64,000 bases of DNA from Branchinecta lynchi (GCA_023053575.1 JAKZAP010000018.1:14350202-14414201); one strand, 5' to 3'; shown: positions 19,662 through 32,529, counted from the first letter of the stretch. The notes: a model not told the origin generated them from the letters alone. Numbers and translations are program-made.

Positions 19662-21426
19662 TTTTTGGGATCCCAAACGTAAGTGGAGGGATACCTATGA
19701 CATTGCAAAAGTTGTCCGTCCGTATGTCCGTCCGTCCGTCTGTAAGCACGATAACTCTCGAAGGGAATGAGATATTTTGATGAAACTTGGTATGAGGATT
19801 GTTTGGGTCAAGGGTAAGGTCGAGTTCGTAGATGGGCTCTGTAGCCCTATATTTGGCGGCGGGGGAGGGGGTTCAATTTAAGGGACAAACAAAATATTTT
19901 TAAACAGCTAATGTGATAATCGATTATGGGGTAAGAAGACATGCTGAGCAAGATGGTGACAATCATTTTCTCGCCGTATAAGTAGTTCGTCCGGAACCCG
20001 GCAAAACCGGAAAGTTTGTTAAAAGTAAAAGTTTCATTTGAAGTTGATTAAATTTTTTATTTAGGGGTAAGAAGACATGCTGAGCACGATGGTGAAAAAC
20101 TTTTTCTCGCTGGACGAGTAGTTCGTCCGGAATCCGGCAAAACCGGAAAGTTGGTTAAAAGTAAAACTTTCATTTGAAGTTGATTAAATGTTTGATTAAG
20201 GGGTAAGAAGACATGCTGAGCATGATGGTGAAAATAATTTTGTCGCCGGACAAGCAGTTCGTCCGGAATCCGGCCAAAACCGGAAAGTTGGTTAAAAGTA
20301 ACAGTTTCATTTGAAGTTGATTAAATTTTTTATTTAGGGGTAAGAAGACATGCTGAGCACGATGGTGAAAACCTTTTTCTCGCTGGACGAGTAGTTCGTC
20401 CGGAATCCGGCAAAACCGGAAAGTTGGTTAAAAGTAAAACTTTCATTTGAAGTTGATTAAATGTTTGATTAAGGGGTAAGAAGACATGCTGAGCATGATG
20501 GTGAAAATAATTTTGTCGCCGGACAAGCAGTTCGTCCGGAATCCGGCCAAAACCGGAAAGTTGGTTAAAAGTAACAGTTTCATTTGAAGTTGATTAAATT
20601 TTTTATTTAGGGGTAAGAAGACATGCTGAGCACGATGGTGAAAACCTTTTTCTCGCTGGACGAGTAGTTCGTCCGGAATCCGGAAAAACCGGAAAGTTGG
20701 TTAAAAGTAAAACTTTCATTTGAAGTTGATTAAATGTTTGATTAAGGGGTAAGAAGACATGCTGAACACGACGGTGACAACTTTTTTCTCGCTGGACAAG
20801 TAGTTCGTCCGGAATCAGGCCAAAACCGGAAAGTTGGTTAAAAGTAACAGTTTCATTTGAAGTTGATTAAATGTTTGATTTATGGGTAAGAAGACATGCT
20901 GAACCCGATGGTGAAAACCATTTTCTCGACGGACAACTAGTTCGCCTGGAATCCGGCCAAAACCGGAAAATATGTTAAAAGTAAAAGCTTTATCTGAAGT
21001 TGATTAGATGATATATTTAGGGGTAAGAAGAGACGCTGAGTCTGTATATAATGATAATTTTTTACCCGGACATATAATTAGTCCGGAATCCGGTTGTATC
21101 CGTATTTTTTTAAGTCAAACTTTATTTAAAGTTGGTTAGATTTCTTTAAAGGGATAAGGAGATACGCCGACTTCGTTTCTGATTTTTTCTTTTTTTGCTG
21201 GACTAGTAGTTCGCTCGGAATTCGGGCGAAACCGCAAATTTGGCTGTAGTAAAGCAGGAAGTTTCGGTCAATATCGTCAAAATAGATATGGCTTATAGAG
21301 GTATAGATAGGTAGATAGATATCTGAACTCGGTTTTCTCTGATGATTGGCCTGGCGAAGACAAGACCAAATTGTCTGGATCAAATCTTAGATTTTTGGGA
21401 TCCCATCGACACATTTGGTCTTGTTG
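19662..21426 (+). mobile_element. Family A element A2 (best-preserved copy)
   Basis: Left end TTTTTGGGATCCCAAACGTA, GTCCGTCCGTCTGTAAGCAC, then GATGAAACTTGGTATGAGG. The core is nine ~136-bp monomers starting GGGGTAAGAAGACATGCTGA at 19928, 20064, 20200, 20337, 20473, 20610, 20746, 20882 and 21020. Right end ATTTTTGGGATCCCATCGAC, then CCAAATGTG-type sequence inverted against AACAAGACCAAA. No protein is encoded, so it must be moved in trans. Terminal palindromes plus a tandem core suggest a Helentron/HINE-like non-autonomous element; not proven. Confidence 0.8.
19928..21020 (+). repeat. Tandem array with dimeric higher-order unit inside A2
   Basis: Monomers of 136-137 bp. Two subtypes alternate: CTCGCTGGACGAGTAGTTC and GTCGCCGGACAAGCAGTTC. 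The dimer 20064-20336 recurs almost unchanged at 20337-20609 and again from 20610, giving a 273-bp higher-order period. Edge monomers are more diverged. Confidence 0.85.
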
Positions 21427-21934
21427 CTATAAGCTTTGAACGGTTTCTTGGATCAAAGAACGAAGAGGTGGGTTAGTACAAAAATGAGTGGGGAATCTTT
21501 GGGATTTTTGCGTAGTTTCCACCTAATACGTAACGGGAAAAACAACTGTCCCTTACCAGTTTTTAAGACCCGTTTGGGGACTAAGTCAAGAGGATAATTC
21601 CGGACCAGGAGGGGTTATTCCGGACTGTAAAATTCTGTTTTTCTGTTCATTATAGTGTTTTCTGTGATTTGTTTTTGTCTGTGAACCACGCTTTAGGCAC
21701 CATTTTATGGAAAGAGGACTTAATAGAGCATGATTTAGTCTAAAGGGAGCAATAAGTCCACTTTAAGGGACAAGAAGGCGGCATGAATACAGGACGGAAA
21801 CTTCGACTCCCGAGAACATGAGAAAAGGACTTTCTAATGCTCTAAAGGTAATGGACACGTGGGAGTCGGCCTCCATTCCATCGCAAATAGATCAGGGATC
21901 TTTTAGCCGAATTCGTGAATGCGAGTGACATGGA

Positions 21935-22235
21935 CAGGGGCGTCACGTAAGGGGGGGGGGGGGGAGGGGTACGCCCCTCCCCTCGGATATTGTCCGCCAG
22001 TCTGTTTTTTTGGGGCGGTGCTAAATGCCGTGGTTTTTATATGAAAACAGTCGACTTTCATTTAAAAGAGTCAGCGTTTCTCTAAAACAGTCCTGTTATC
22101 TGAAGATCAGTCGATTTTTCGTCAAAACAGTCGTTTTTTCCTGCAAAACAATTCGCAAGAAATGACCAGCCAATCGGTAAATACCTTGACCCCCCCCCCC
22201 CCCCCCTCCAAAGGTTTTGGGTAGTAACGCCTCTG
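21935..22235. mobile_element. hAT-type poly-G MITE family G, copy 1
   Basis: Starts CAGGGGCGTCACGTAAGG, a G-run, GTACGCCCCTCCCCTCGG, then (A/T)AACAGTCG-type repeats, a C-run, and ends TAACGCCTCTG. Same order as 38722-38958. No matching target duplication here (GACATGGA versus AATATTAT). Confidence 0.65.
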
Positions 22236-22259
22236 AATATTATGATCAGTTGTATTGGT

Positions 22260-22400
22260 GAAACGAAACTAAACAGCACAAGAAGTTTATTGAAGCAATA
22301 GGCGAGTCAAGTGTTATAGATTATTTTAATTCGCACAACCTGGTGGCAACCTTTGGTCGAAGCATCATTCTGTTGGTGACCTGTGGGCACCCAACCAAGG
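22260..22400 (+). CDS. Exon-like open segment, unknown protein
   Basis: After a TGA at 22257 a frame reads KKFIEAIGESSVIDYFNSHN, then LVATFGRSIILLVTCGHPTK, followed by GTAATG, a possible splice donor. The composition is protein-like, but there is no clear acceptor and no recognised family. It adjoins MITE G, so it may be an old transposase fragment instead. Confidence 0.25.
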
Positions 22401-23010
22401 TAATGCCCCTCTCAAGCGTTTTGAAGGTTAGCCTAATTATTTCATATACCAGACCGATTTTCAATAAAAAATGTATGCTTACACACATGGCTTACAAATC
22501 AGATTTTCACTGATTAATGGGATCGAAGGAACATGGTATTTGTGCATGGTAGTGTCCTGGATGATTAAACTAAATTCCAGAATAGCTGTCTCCACCATTG
22601 CATAACACACTCAACTGTTGTAAAAAAAATTATCGCAAAGTCAATTTTGGTGGCGGCGGAACAAGATAACGCAACTAAACTGTTACAGTGCAACGGTTTC
22701 ATGTTGTCTATTAGGCGTAAGAATGTGTGAATAATGGTCATGCAAGTTTTCCATGTCACTGACAAAACCAAGGGGGCCGAGGGAGGCTGAAAACAGCCAG
22801 GACGGGTTTATAATCTTTGGAAAGCTAGCAGAATTTCAAAAATACCATATATGTTGAAATACTGGAATACAAACTGTATCTAATGCGACTCGTGGTTCAA
22901 GATCGATGTTATGCGAATTTATTTTCGTAATTCACCGTCATTTCTAACTAGAAGATTTAGAGCATCTGCTCCTACCCTCCATCAAGCGTCATACTAATCC
23001 GGTTACCCCT

Positions 23011-23822
23011 TTGCATCTTTTGCATGTCATAGAATTGAGTTACAATTATTTTATTGCTGGTAATATTTTGAAGTCGAAGGAGTCAGTCAAAGACCTTGAT
23101 GTTGTTTTCGACACAGAATTGAAGTTTGATAAGCACGCTAGTACTGGTTCAAGGAACGGTAATCACCGTCTGCTGATGATTAAGCGGAGTTTCTCTAAGT
23201 TTAATCCAAGGAATTTTGTGACACTGTACAAGACAACGGTGCGACCATTAGTTGAGTTTAACTCTTCAGTTTGGAATCCCACAACAAAACAGACAGGTCC
23301 CGAGTAGAGAGGGTACAGCGCCGGGCCACAAAATTAATTCCATACCTACGCTACTCTACCTACGATTACAGAATGAGGCATCTTAATCTACCTTCATTGG
23401 AGTCCCGTCGGGATCGTAACGACATTGTGAACACTTACAGAATGTTCCACTCGGTAGATAAGTTCGACAAAAAACAGTTTTTGAGTTTAGTTCATATCAG
23501 TCAACCCGTCAGCATTCTTTGAGGTTATACCCACCAAAAATAAACCGGAAAATTGGTCAACGTTCGTTCTGTTACCGTGCATGCCAGGCGTGGAATGGTT
23601 TATCTGAGGAGACCGTTTCCCAACCAAATTTACTTTCATCACTCAAGCAACATCTTGCTGGTAGAACGCTCAGCCATAATGCGTATGTGAACCCTTTTTA
23701 GTTTATATTTGTTGTATGTTTATAAGTGTATAGTGCAGTGTTGAAAAATGTAGTAAAAGTTTATGTGCCTCTAGAGAGAGAAGCTTCGGCGTAACATCTT
23801 TTTTCTATTTATAAATAAATAA
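23011..23822 (+). pseudogene. LINE reverse transcriptase, C-terminal part with 3' tail
   Basis: Three successive frames read continuous homology: VKDLDVVFDTELKFDKH... TLYKTTVRPLVEFNSSVWNP, then RVERVQRRATKLIPYLRY...YRMRHLNLPSLESRRDR, then SLRLYPPKINRKIGQRSFCY..A..AWNGLSEETV. This is the thumb and C-terminal region of a non-LTR retrotransposon. Frameshifts fall near 23290 and 23520. The tail ends in ATAAATAAATAAATGA, a short tandem tail typical of LINE 3' ends. 5'-truncated, inactive. Confidence 0.85.
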
Positions 23823-23825
23823 ATG

Positions 23826-24213
23826 AGATACCAGATCCTCCCTCCCTCCAACCCCTTATGGATGATCGTATCTGGGAAAGAAAGGGTTCCTAGAGCACTT
23901 GGTCAGGTCCTTTATAAGCACACCGAGTATTGTCGTCCTAGCTTATGTGGAAGTGCCCCAAATTACAAAAGTTGGACAGACAGACATTATGATAGCAACG
24001 AACGAAATTGTATTACGCACCGGGTAGGGACGGAAATTGTGCAGTACACAGAAAGAAGGAAAATCCCACTATGGTTTCAATAACGACATGAATGCACAAT
24101 AAACAAAAAGAGAAAAATAATAAAAAAGGATAAATTGGACATAAAATCTTTTTTCGTGGACAGAAAGCAGACAAATGGGCAAGGCACTTCCGCCCCGACG
24201 GCTGCAAGTGCCA
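23826..24213 (-). mobile_element. Family B fragment B7
   Basis: Abuts the LINE tail. Contains TCCTAGCTTATGTGGAAGTG and GGACAGACAGACATT (the inverted B left region), and ends at GGCACTTCCGCCCCGACGGC...GCAAGTGCC, a relative of the B terminal hairpin. Confidence 0.5.
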
Positions 24214-25180
24214 GAACAATCTCTTGGATAGCTTATTCTGCGGCCTTATCAACTCACCTGTATCACTAGTCAGTAGGCGGTAAGGTGGCTCCTCCATGAC
24301 GCAACACTAGCCTATAGAATGACCTCTTAACCAACCAATCCTTTCCAGGTTACATGCTCGGGTCAAGCGGTCACTTTCTAAGCGCTCTTCCTCACATCCA
24401 TCAGTCACAAGACACAAGTTATGACAATTTACAATTTTTTCGACTCTTACACATTGCCGTCTCACGCTGCTAGTCACCTATATCCCAATAATGATTTGCT
24501 AACTCCACGAAACCTTGAGTGTTCAATTACCCATAAAAAAATGCGAACAACGTAATCAATACGATGACTAGCTTTCCGAATCACGAAAGATATTATGTTA
24601 TGTCTGGCCAATGATAAACGATCGACTATACAGGGAAAAAAATGGGGGGGGGGCTATAAATCAATGGACGTATTAATAAGTAGTTTATTTTATATCCCAT
24701 AGAACGGTTGATCGAAAATGTCAAGTTAGCCTGGGTTCACCCTCCAGAATCTCCCAGAAATCTGGACAATGTCAAGTCAAGAATCCTTTGAGCACATTTT
24801 AAATGTGAATACCATCCGGTCGGGAACCACTCGTTACGTAATGACACGGGCGACTTGCTAGAAGTACTGCCTAAAACCTACTCCTATTCACTCGTATTCT
24901 ACCCATCTGAGCTTTAAAGCAACCTCGCGCTATTTATTCTTTCTGTTCGAATACTCAGGAGTATCTGATGTAAACACCAAGCTCTGCTTTTAACAAATAT
25001 CCACGGCTTTCGCTCTTTTAAGCCGTTTCCCAGAAGCATTGACTTCCAGCAAAAACTAAGCAAAAACAGACAACCGGTTTCATGCATGAATAGCATGATA
25101 CATGAACACTATTCCGGAGCATAAGGACATGAAAAATACTGAATCGTGGCAAGTGCAAAGATTAGTGATAGATTTGACGC
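24214..25180. other. No gene or element recognised
   Basis: One G-run near 24644. Nothing else I can support. Confidence 0.35.
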
Positions 25181-25305
25181 GGCCGAATCTGGTTTGGATT
25201 CCTAGATGGATAATCCGAAGCATTTCCTCTTACCACCTATCTTTCACTTGAATCTGAGCATTTTCATAGAACTTCCGGTACCTCCCCCCCCCCCCCCCCC
25301 CCCGC
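25180..25305 (-). mobile_element. Family B internal fragment
   Basis: Inverted B-unit motifs: TTTCACTTGAATCTGAGCA, ACTTCCGGTACC and a poly-C run, as at 30400-30460. Confidence 0.45.
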
Positions 25306-25559
25306 GGACCTTTACAAGGGGTACGCGAAGGATCCAAAACTGATTTTGTCTATCGCTTCAAAATCTCACCTCCATTTTTGATTGCCGAAAGCCTAATATT
25401 ACCAGCACATGCACCACCAGCCAAAGGGGCAAGGTTTTTTACTGGCCGAGAGGTCATTTTTACCGATTTTTTTTTTTTTTAAGTAACTACTTTTACGAAA
25501 AATCGCGACGCTTTTCTCCATAATCGTCTGGCCGACCCTTTTGGGGGGATGAATGTTGT

Positions 25560-26021
25560 CAACCCATGCGTGATGCCCCTGATTACAGGCCCTAGTGAAT
25601 TAATATTGATTAAAAAACAGCTAGCCTACTGCCTTAAATCTGTGCCTGTGTCAAACAATATTGTTTCAAGAAGAACCGAAGACATTGCAAGTGATAGTGT
25701 CATTCAGGTTGCGGATTAAGCAAACGAAAAAATTTGCGATGAAGCTTGATGAAAGCACGGAGAACACCAACACCAAACACAGAAACAGTCTGACTGTAAA
25801 AAAATATGCCGCTAACATCGTCGAGCCGAGATTGGACACAATTTTTGCTACAAAGCAGCTTCTAGTGATTGCCTTATTGATTTTGTATACATTATTACAC
25901 ATATATCCCTTATTATTTATGATAATAACTATCGTCTTTTTCACATTCTGAAAAAGGGGATGCGCAATCTTTCCGAACCTTGATTAGGGGTACGCGGTAC
26001 GGAAAAGGTTGGGAACCACTG
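25560..26021 (+). pseudogene. hAT transposase (ZBED/SCAND3-like) fragment with right terminal repeat
   Basis: One frame reads KSVPVSNNIVSRRTEDIASD, the next KKFAMKLDESTENTNT; both are hallmark stretches of ZBED/SCAND3-like hAT transposases (S.NTV.RR..DMA, F.LQLDEST). A stop and a frameshift separate them. The fragment ends at TTGGGAACCACTG (26021), a hAT terminal repeat. Left end not found; inactive. Confidence 0.7.
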
Positions 26022-26039
26022 ATCTAGAGCATATGATCA

Positions 26040-27450
26040 CTCTACATTTAAGTTTCATTCAAATCATTGCACTTATTTGACCCTTATGCGAGCCACAACA
26101 TTTCCGGACTCCCGTTCCAACTCCCCCCCCCCCCCCCCCAATGTGGCTGACAACGACTCGGAAACATAAACGTCGCGTCTGTGACTTCTCCTCTTTCCGT
26201 TCACCAAGTTCACCCCCCCCCCCTCCTACCTCGGCCAGATCTGGTCTGGACGCCAAATAACAAATCAAGGGCGTATAAGCTCGGTACTGTTCAACTTGTA
26301 TCCCATTCTGTCCATCCGTTTGGTTTTTGTGCGTGTCAAAAAGTTTCATACCCCCTCCCCCCAATCTAACTACCCGAACCGTGGCCGCATGTGGTTTGGA
26401 GGCATGTTTTGCTTGTCTAGGTCATCACTTCTTATCATCCATAAAGTTTCACTTGAATCCGACCACCCGTTCGCAACTTACGGAAGTCACGTATTTCCGG
26501 ATTCCCCTTCACTCGAGTCCCCAGGTCGGATCCAGGAACACAAGTTTTCGTAGAGTATTGTGTCGGGTCCTTAAATCACTAGTATGCCTGCAAAGTTTCA
26601 TCAACTATCCTAACTGGGGAATTCCGGTAAACACCCTACAAGTCCCACACAGAGCCTCGAAACGATATGGTTCTGTCAATTACGTATCTAGGGCTAATGC
26701 TTGTTCTCCCCACCATGACTCTAATCGTTTCACGAAACTTCTGGTGCCCACCTCCAATCCCCTCTACAAGTATCGAATCCGATCAGGACCGATCAGGACA
26801 GGTATGGAAAATCTGAGACGATGAATCTTTCCACTTGCCAAGTTTCATTCAATTCAAATCACCCGTTCTGCATACCACTAGATTCCAGGTTCTCCATCTC
26901 TCCACTCCCCTCATGATGTTCGGATCGGGGAATCGGCTATTCTCAATTCAGTCTGTTCGGGTCCCTGACATTACTTGCGGGATCACCAGTCCAATTCCCC
27001 CCCCCCCCAACTCCCTCACAGTGCCCGAATCTGGTCCGGTTACGTCAACGATGTATCTAGTACTTGTGCTTGTTCTTCCCATAAGGTTTCATCCCAATCC
27101 CTCCACTCTTAAGCGTTTCCCAATATTTCCGCCCCCCCCCCTCCCCCAGCCACCGGATCCTGTCCGGATTTGAACTGTGTTTCCAATTTTCAAGTTTCAT
27201 TAAGATCCGATCACCCATTCTAAAGTTATAAATACCTCAAGATTCCGGATTCCCCCTCCCACCACGATGCTCGGACAATTTCCAAATTAATCTTTTGGGA
27301 TCCCTGATATGCCTGATATGCCCCACCTATTTTTCTGTATTCCACATCAAGTATACGAAAATTTGATTCAACTTCCAGTCACTGTGCGACTAATATTTGA
27401 AATGCTTCTCTCATACACAGTTCGGTCTTTCACTTCAAAAATAAGCCGTT
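26040..27450 (-). mobile_element. Family B element B6 (ends missing)
   Basis: Repeated inverted B units: AAGTTTCACTTGAATCCGAC, CCAATCCCTCCACTCTTAAG, TTTCATTAAGATCCGATCAC and CAATTCCCCC blocks. Hairpin ends are not seen. Open frames through it are low-complexity proline-rich shadows. Confidence 0.65.
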
Positions 27451-28028
27451 TTCTCGTTATCGCTTGTCATTGACTCTTCGGCGTATCGGCGGAGACGATT
27501 TCAGAGCATGGTATTGCAAGGCGCGGAAATTCAAAACCTCTCAGCCATGTACGAAAATCAATCGTTTTGTAGAGCTGAGTGGTGAGAGTGTCATGGCTGC
27601 TAAAAATAAACCATCTCTATAGCTGGCAGTTTGCTTCAGTGTTATCTGATGAAACTTTCTGTTGTTTGTAGTACCGAAGAAGAGTTTCGCTTTCTGGATG
27701 TAAAGTTACAAACTGACAAAAATGTACAAATATAACCGACCTACTGCAGCTGATTCCAGAGCTTACAAGGAATTCTCAGTTTAAGACCGTTAATATGAAT
27801 ATTTGTCAACAATATAAATCTCCGGAGTATATAATAACAACGAATAGATAAGACAAAATAAACTCTTCTTATATTTGTCGAAGCTAGTAAATCGGAGTAT
27901 GGCAGTCAGCAAAGAACGGCGTAACGATATGCTAGCGAAAATAAATTGTCGAGGAATCCGCTGATTTCTGATGTAACATTGTATTCTAGGGGGTGGTAAT
28001 GTGGTATCATAATTGTTTGATCTGCTCA

Positions 28029-28303
28029 CTGAACTTTAAAGCCCCTTTCCCCCACCCCTAAATATAGGGCTACGAGCTTAACCTTTACTTTGACCCAGTG
28101 GATCCTCACATCGATTGTGAACCGAATATCTCAACCCCTTCGAGAGTTGTTGTCCTGTTAGAATGTTTTCAGCCCACACCGCAGGAGCCTTAGCTTCGTT
28201 AAATCTCGCCTACTACTCGACCATCATGTCAACAAGACGGAAAACGGACTACTGTTGCGAAGTCATAGGTACCTCGTCACTTACGTTTTGGGATCCCAAA
28301 AAA
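28029..28303 (-). mobile_element. Family A fragment A8
   Basis: CCCACCCCTAAATATAGGGC, CCAGTGGATCCTCACATCG and CCTTCGAGAGTTGTTGTCC, an interruption of ~100 bp, then GTCATAGGTACC and the terminal TTACGTTTTGGGATCCCAAA. The tandem core is missing. Confidence 0.6.
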
Positions 28304-28487
28304 GGTTCACGAAAAGATTGGCGAATCTGGGAGTTCTTACTCTTCTTCAGCTATGTCTTCGCCGTCAGGCAGACTCTATGCAATCACGTTTCGGCGTAGA
28401 GAAACAATTCAGTAATTAAACAACACAGAAATTTTAACATACAACGTAAATCGCAACATTTAAACATTACACTTAGATTAATTAGAC

Positions 28488-29804
28488 AAGAGCTGCAAGC
28501 TCAGATGGCACTTGCAAGGCTGGGTCAGAGGATGAAAGTAGGAATTCTTCAATTCGTGGGTTTGTTGTGATTATTTGTAAGCAAAACCCTTGAGATAATG
28601 GGTCCTTGGAAATCACGAGAACGTATCGTTTGGTAAGACATTTGGCTGTGATGATGCGAACTTTAGAGGCGCTAGAAATTAATCGGTAATCAAAACTCTT
28701 GAAGCAAAAATGATGATTAGCTCATCGGGAGAATGAAATGTATATTTTAATCAAAAGTATCATTTGTACTTTAAGAAATTCAGTTCTAAGCAAAACCCAT
28801 CAGGCAAAAATATTCTAATCATGTCAAGTCTCTAATGTTCAAGTTTCATGGTCCTAGCACATCTGGAAGTACTTTAACTGGTGATCATCGGAATTCCGGA
28901 CCCCCCTTCCTCCCCCCACAGTGCTCGAACCCTATCCAGTTCTGTCACTGATGAATCTAGGGCTTGTGCTTGTTCTTCCCACCAAGTTTCATCCCAATCG
29001 CTCCACTCTTAGCGTGTCACAATATTTACGGCTCCCCCCCACAATAATCGGATCCGGTTCGGACTTCACATAGGTCATCCGAGACACGAGGTCTTTTCAA
29101 ATATCAAGTTTCATTAAGATCTGATCACCCGTTCTCCAAAGTTATACGTACCTCTAGATTCTGGATTCCCCTTCCCTCCACTCCCCCCACGGTGGTCGGA
29201 TCGGGGAAGTGACTATTTCCAAGTTAGTTTGGTCGGGTCCCTGGTACGCTTGCCAAGTTTCACTGTCCCAGCCCACCTAAAAGTAATTTAACTCCGTATG
29301 ACCGGAATTCCTCCCCCCCCCCCTCTCCAACTCCCACCACAGTCAACGAATCCCGTCCGCGTCTGCCAATGATGTACCTCGGGCTTGTGCTTGTTCCTCT
29401 CACCAAGTTTCATCCCGATCCCTCCACTTTAAGCTTGTCATATTTCCGGTCCCCCCTGCGCCCCCCCCCCCCCCACATTCATCGGATTCGGTCCGGACTT
29501 GAAATGGAACATCTGAGACATCACGTCTCACCAAATATCAACTTTCATTAAGATCCGATAACCCGTTCCAAAGTTATGCATGACACTAAATTCCGGACTC
29601 CGGCTCCCCTCCCTCCCCCCACGATGGTCGGATCGGGCAAGTGACTATTTTCAACTTAGTTTGGTCGGGTCCCTAATATGCCTGCCAAGTTTCATCGTCC
29701 TAGCATATCTGGAAGTACCCTAACTCGCAAACACCGGACTAACCGACCGACAGACCGACGGAAAAGTGATCGGTATATGGCACTTGGCCGGAAGGCAAGT
29801 GCCA
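28488..29804 (-). mobile_element. Family B element B2
   Basis: Right-type end CAAGAGCTGCAAGCTCAGAT followed by GGCACTTGC; left-type end (inverted) TATGGCACTTGGCCGGAAGG and CAAGTGCCA. Units of AAGTTTCAT, GATC.GATCACCCGTTC and poly-C lie between. Non-coding, ~1.3 kb. Confidence 0.75.
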
Positions 29805-30079
29805 CAAAAAACTAAAAGAAACCGCAAATGATTAAACTTTATAAAATTGGATCGGCCATGAGAAACTGGACACCTGGACGGGCTGGGTGACTTATATTCG
29901 ATTCGATGTGCTGGCTGCTCGTTCGGAGTTGTTAAGGTTTGAACTGGTTTGAATTGGGGGTTGGGATAAGGATGCTTTAAAATAGAGAAATTCTTCTGAA
30001 TCGGTTTCGTTAGGGAAGCTTAGTTCAGAGCCGTCCGCCTCTGAATTGCATCGTAACATCCTGCCACCCGAAGAAGAAA

Positions 30080-32529
30080 CAAGAGCTACGAGCTCATATG
30101 GCACTTGTACGAGTAGGCTGTACAAGAAAGTAGATGAAAACGTCACAAAATACACCCGCCGTCCAAAAAGGCGGTTCGGAAATAGAAATAGGATATTTAG
30201 TTTCACTCATTTCTGAGCAGTTCCGGCATCGTCTCGATTGCAAATGCACATGACTGTTCAAACTTTCATCCCAATAAATCCATTTGTTTGATCCCTAGAC
30301 GTGCTACACGATTTCCGGTACTCACTCTATTTCCACCTACCGTGGCCGAATCTGGTTCGGAATAAAACAAAATCGACCACCTAAAGCATCTTCGTTTATA
30401 CCATCTACCAAGTTTCACTCGAATCTGAGCATTTTTGGAAAGTTCCGGTACCCCCCCCCCCCCTTCCCACCAACGTTGTCGGAGCCGGTTCGGGCCCAAT
30501 CTCTTAATTCCCTCATCAAGTTTGACTGGAATTGGAGCATAGCCTATCTGCAAGTTTCCAGTACCCCCCCCCCCCTACCTTGGCCGAATCCGGCCCAGAC
30601 GCCAAATAACAAATCTAGGCCGCATAAACTCGGCACTGTCGAATTGCATCTCATTCGGTCCATCCGTTTGGTTTTTGTGCATGTCAAAAGTCCCCCCACC
30701 CCCAATTCCCCTAATCGTGGTCGCATATGGTTCGAACGCATGTTTTACATGTCGAGGCCATCGATTCGTATCACCCATGAAGTTTCACTCGAATCAGACC
30801 ACTCGTTCGCAATTTATAGAAGTCCATATTTCTCTTCTCTTGCTCCCCCAAAAATGCTCGGATCTAGGAACGGAAGTTTCCGGGGGTATGTTGTGTCAGG
30901 TTTTTAAGTCAAGATAATTCGGGTCGCTAATATGCCTGCAAAGTTTCGTTGTCGTTTTACATCTGGAACTATTCTAACTCACGACTACCGGAATTCCAGG
31001 AAACCCCCTCCAACTCCCCCCACAGAGCCCCGAAACCATCTGGCTCCGTCAATTTCATCTAGGCCTAATGCTTGTTCCATCCATTAAGTTTCGTCCCAAT
31101 CCCTCTACTTTTAGAGTTTCTTGAGTTTTCCACCCCCCCCCATCCCCACAGGTATCGGACCCGACTCGGACGTGACACTGAACGTCCGAGGCGATAGCTC
31201 ACCAGACAAGTTTCATTCAAATCCGATCACCCTAAATATCAATTTTCATCAAGATCCGATCCCCCGCTCAAAAGTTATGCACGCCACTAGATTCCGGACT
31301 CCCCATCCACCCACTCCCCCCACGATGGTCGGGTCAGGGAAACGGCTGTTCTCAAGTCAGTCTGTTCGGATCCCTGACATACCTGCCAAGTTTCATCGCC
31401 CTAGGACACCAGGAAGTATGCCGAACTCGCGGGATCGCTAGAAATCCGGACCCCCATCCCAACTCCCCCACAGTGCCCTGATCCGGTCCGGTTATGTTAA
31501 TGACGTGTCTAGGACCTGTGCTTGTTTTTCCCACCAAGTTTCATCCCGATCCCTCCACTTTAAGCGTTTCTCAAAATTTCCGGTTCCCCACCCCAACTCC
31601 CCCACAGTGCCCTGATACGGTCCGGTTATGTCAATGACGTTTCTAGGACCTGTGGTTGTTTTTCCCACCAAGTGTCATCCCGATCCCTCCACTTAAAGCG
31701 TTTCTCAAAATTTCCGGTTCCCTCCTCCAACTCCCCCCAGTGTCATCGGATCCGGCCCGGATTTAAAGTGAGGTGTCTGAGACACGAGGTCATCCTAAAT
31801 ATCAATTTTCATCAAGATCCGATCACCCGTTCGCAAGCTAAAAATACCTCAAATTTTGGCTTCACCCTCCCTCCACTCCCCCCCCCCCCCCAGATGGTCG
31901 AATCGGGGAATTGATAATTTCCTATTTAAGCTGGTCGGGTCCCAGACATGCCTGTCAATTTCCATCGTCCCAGCACATCAGGAAGCACGGAACTCGCGGG
32001 ATCACTACAAATTCGGACTTCTCTCCCCCCCCCCCAACTCCCCCAAAGTGAGCGGATCCGTTCCGGTTATATCAGTCACGTATCTAGGACTTTTGCTTGT
32101 ACTTTCCACCAAGTTTCATTCGGATCCCTCCACTCTAGGTGTTTTCCAAGATTTTCGGTTTCCCCCTCTAACTCCCCCCAGTGTCACCGGATCCGGTCTG
32201 GATTTAAAATGGAGGGTCTGAGACACGAAGTCCTTCCATGTATTAAGTTTCATTAAGATCCGATCACCCGTTCGTAAGCTAAAAATATCTCATTTTTCCT
32301 ATTTTTTCCGGATTCCCCCTCCCTCCACTCCCCTCCAGATGGTCGGATCGAGGAAGCGACAATTTCTAATTTAATCTGGTCCAGTTCCTGATATACTTGC
32401 CAAGTTTCATCGTCCTAGCTCATCTGGAAGTGCCCGAACTAGCAAAACCGGGACCGACAGACCGACAGACCGACAGACGGACAGAAATAACAATCGCTAT
32501 ATGGCACTTGAGTAAGCTCAAGTGCCATA
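30080..32529 (-). mobile_element. Family B element B3
   Basis: Starts CAAGAGCTACGAGCTCATAT-GGCACTTG, the family's right-end hairpin inverted, and ends CTATATGGCACTTGAGTAAG-CTCAAGTGCCATA, the left-end hairpin, preceded by GACCGACAGACCGACAGAC. The core has about eight degenerate units. About 2.45 kb; no protein. Confidence 0.8.

Noticed and set aside
26181..27173. Long proline/serine-rich open frames
   Set aside because: They run through poly-C and tandem units of family B and change frame between units; shadows of a repeat.
30476..32256. Several overlapping open frames on both strands
   Set aside because: All lie in the tandem core of B3 and recur with the repeat unit.
32430..32480. Short direct repeats GACCGACAGACC as a possible CRISPR-like array
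   Set aside because: Simple microsatellite next to the family B hairpin, no spacers; eukaryotic context.
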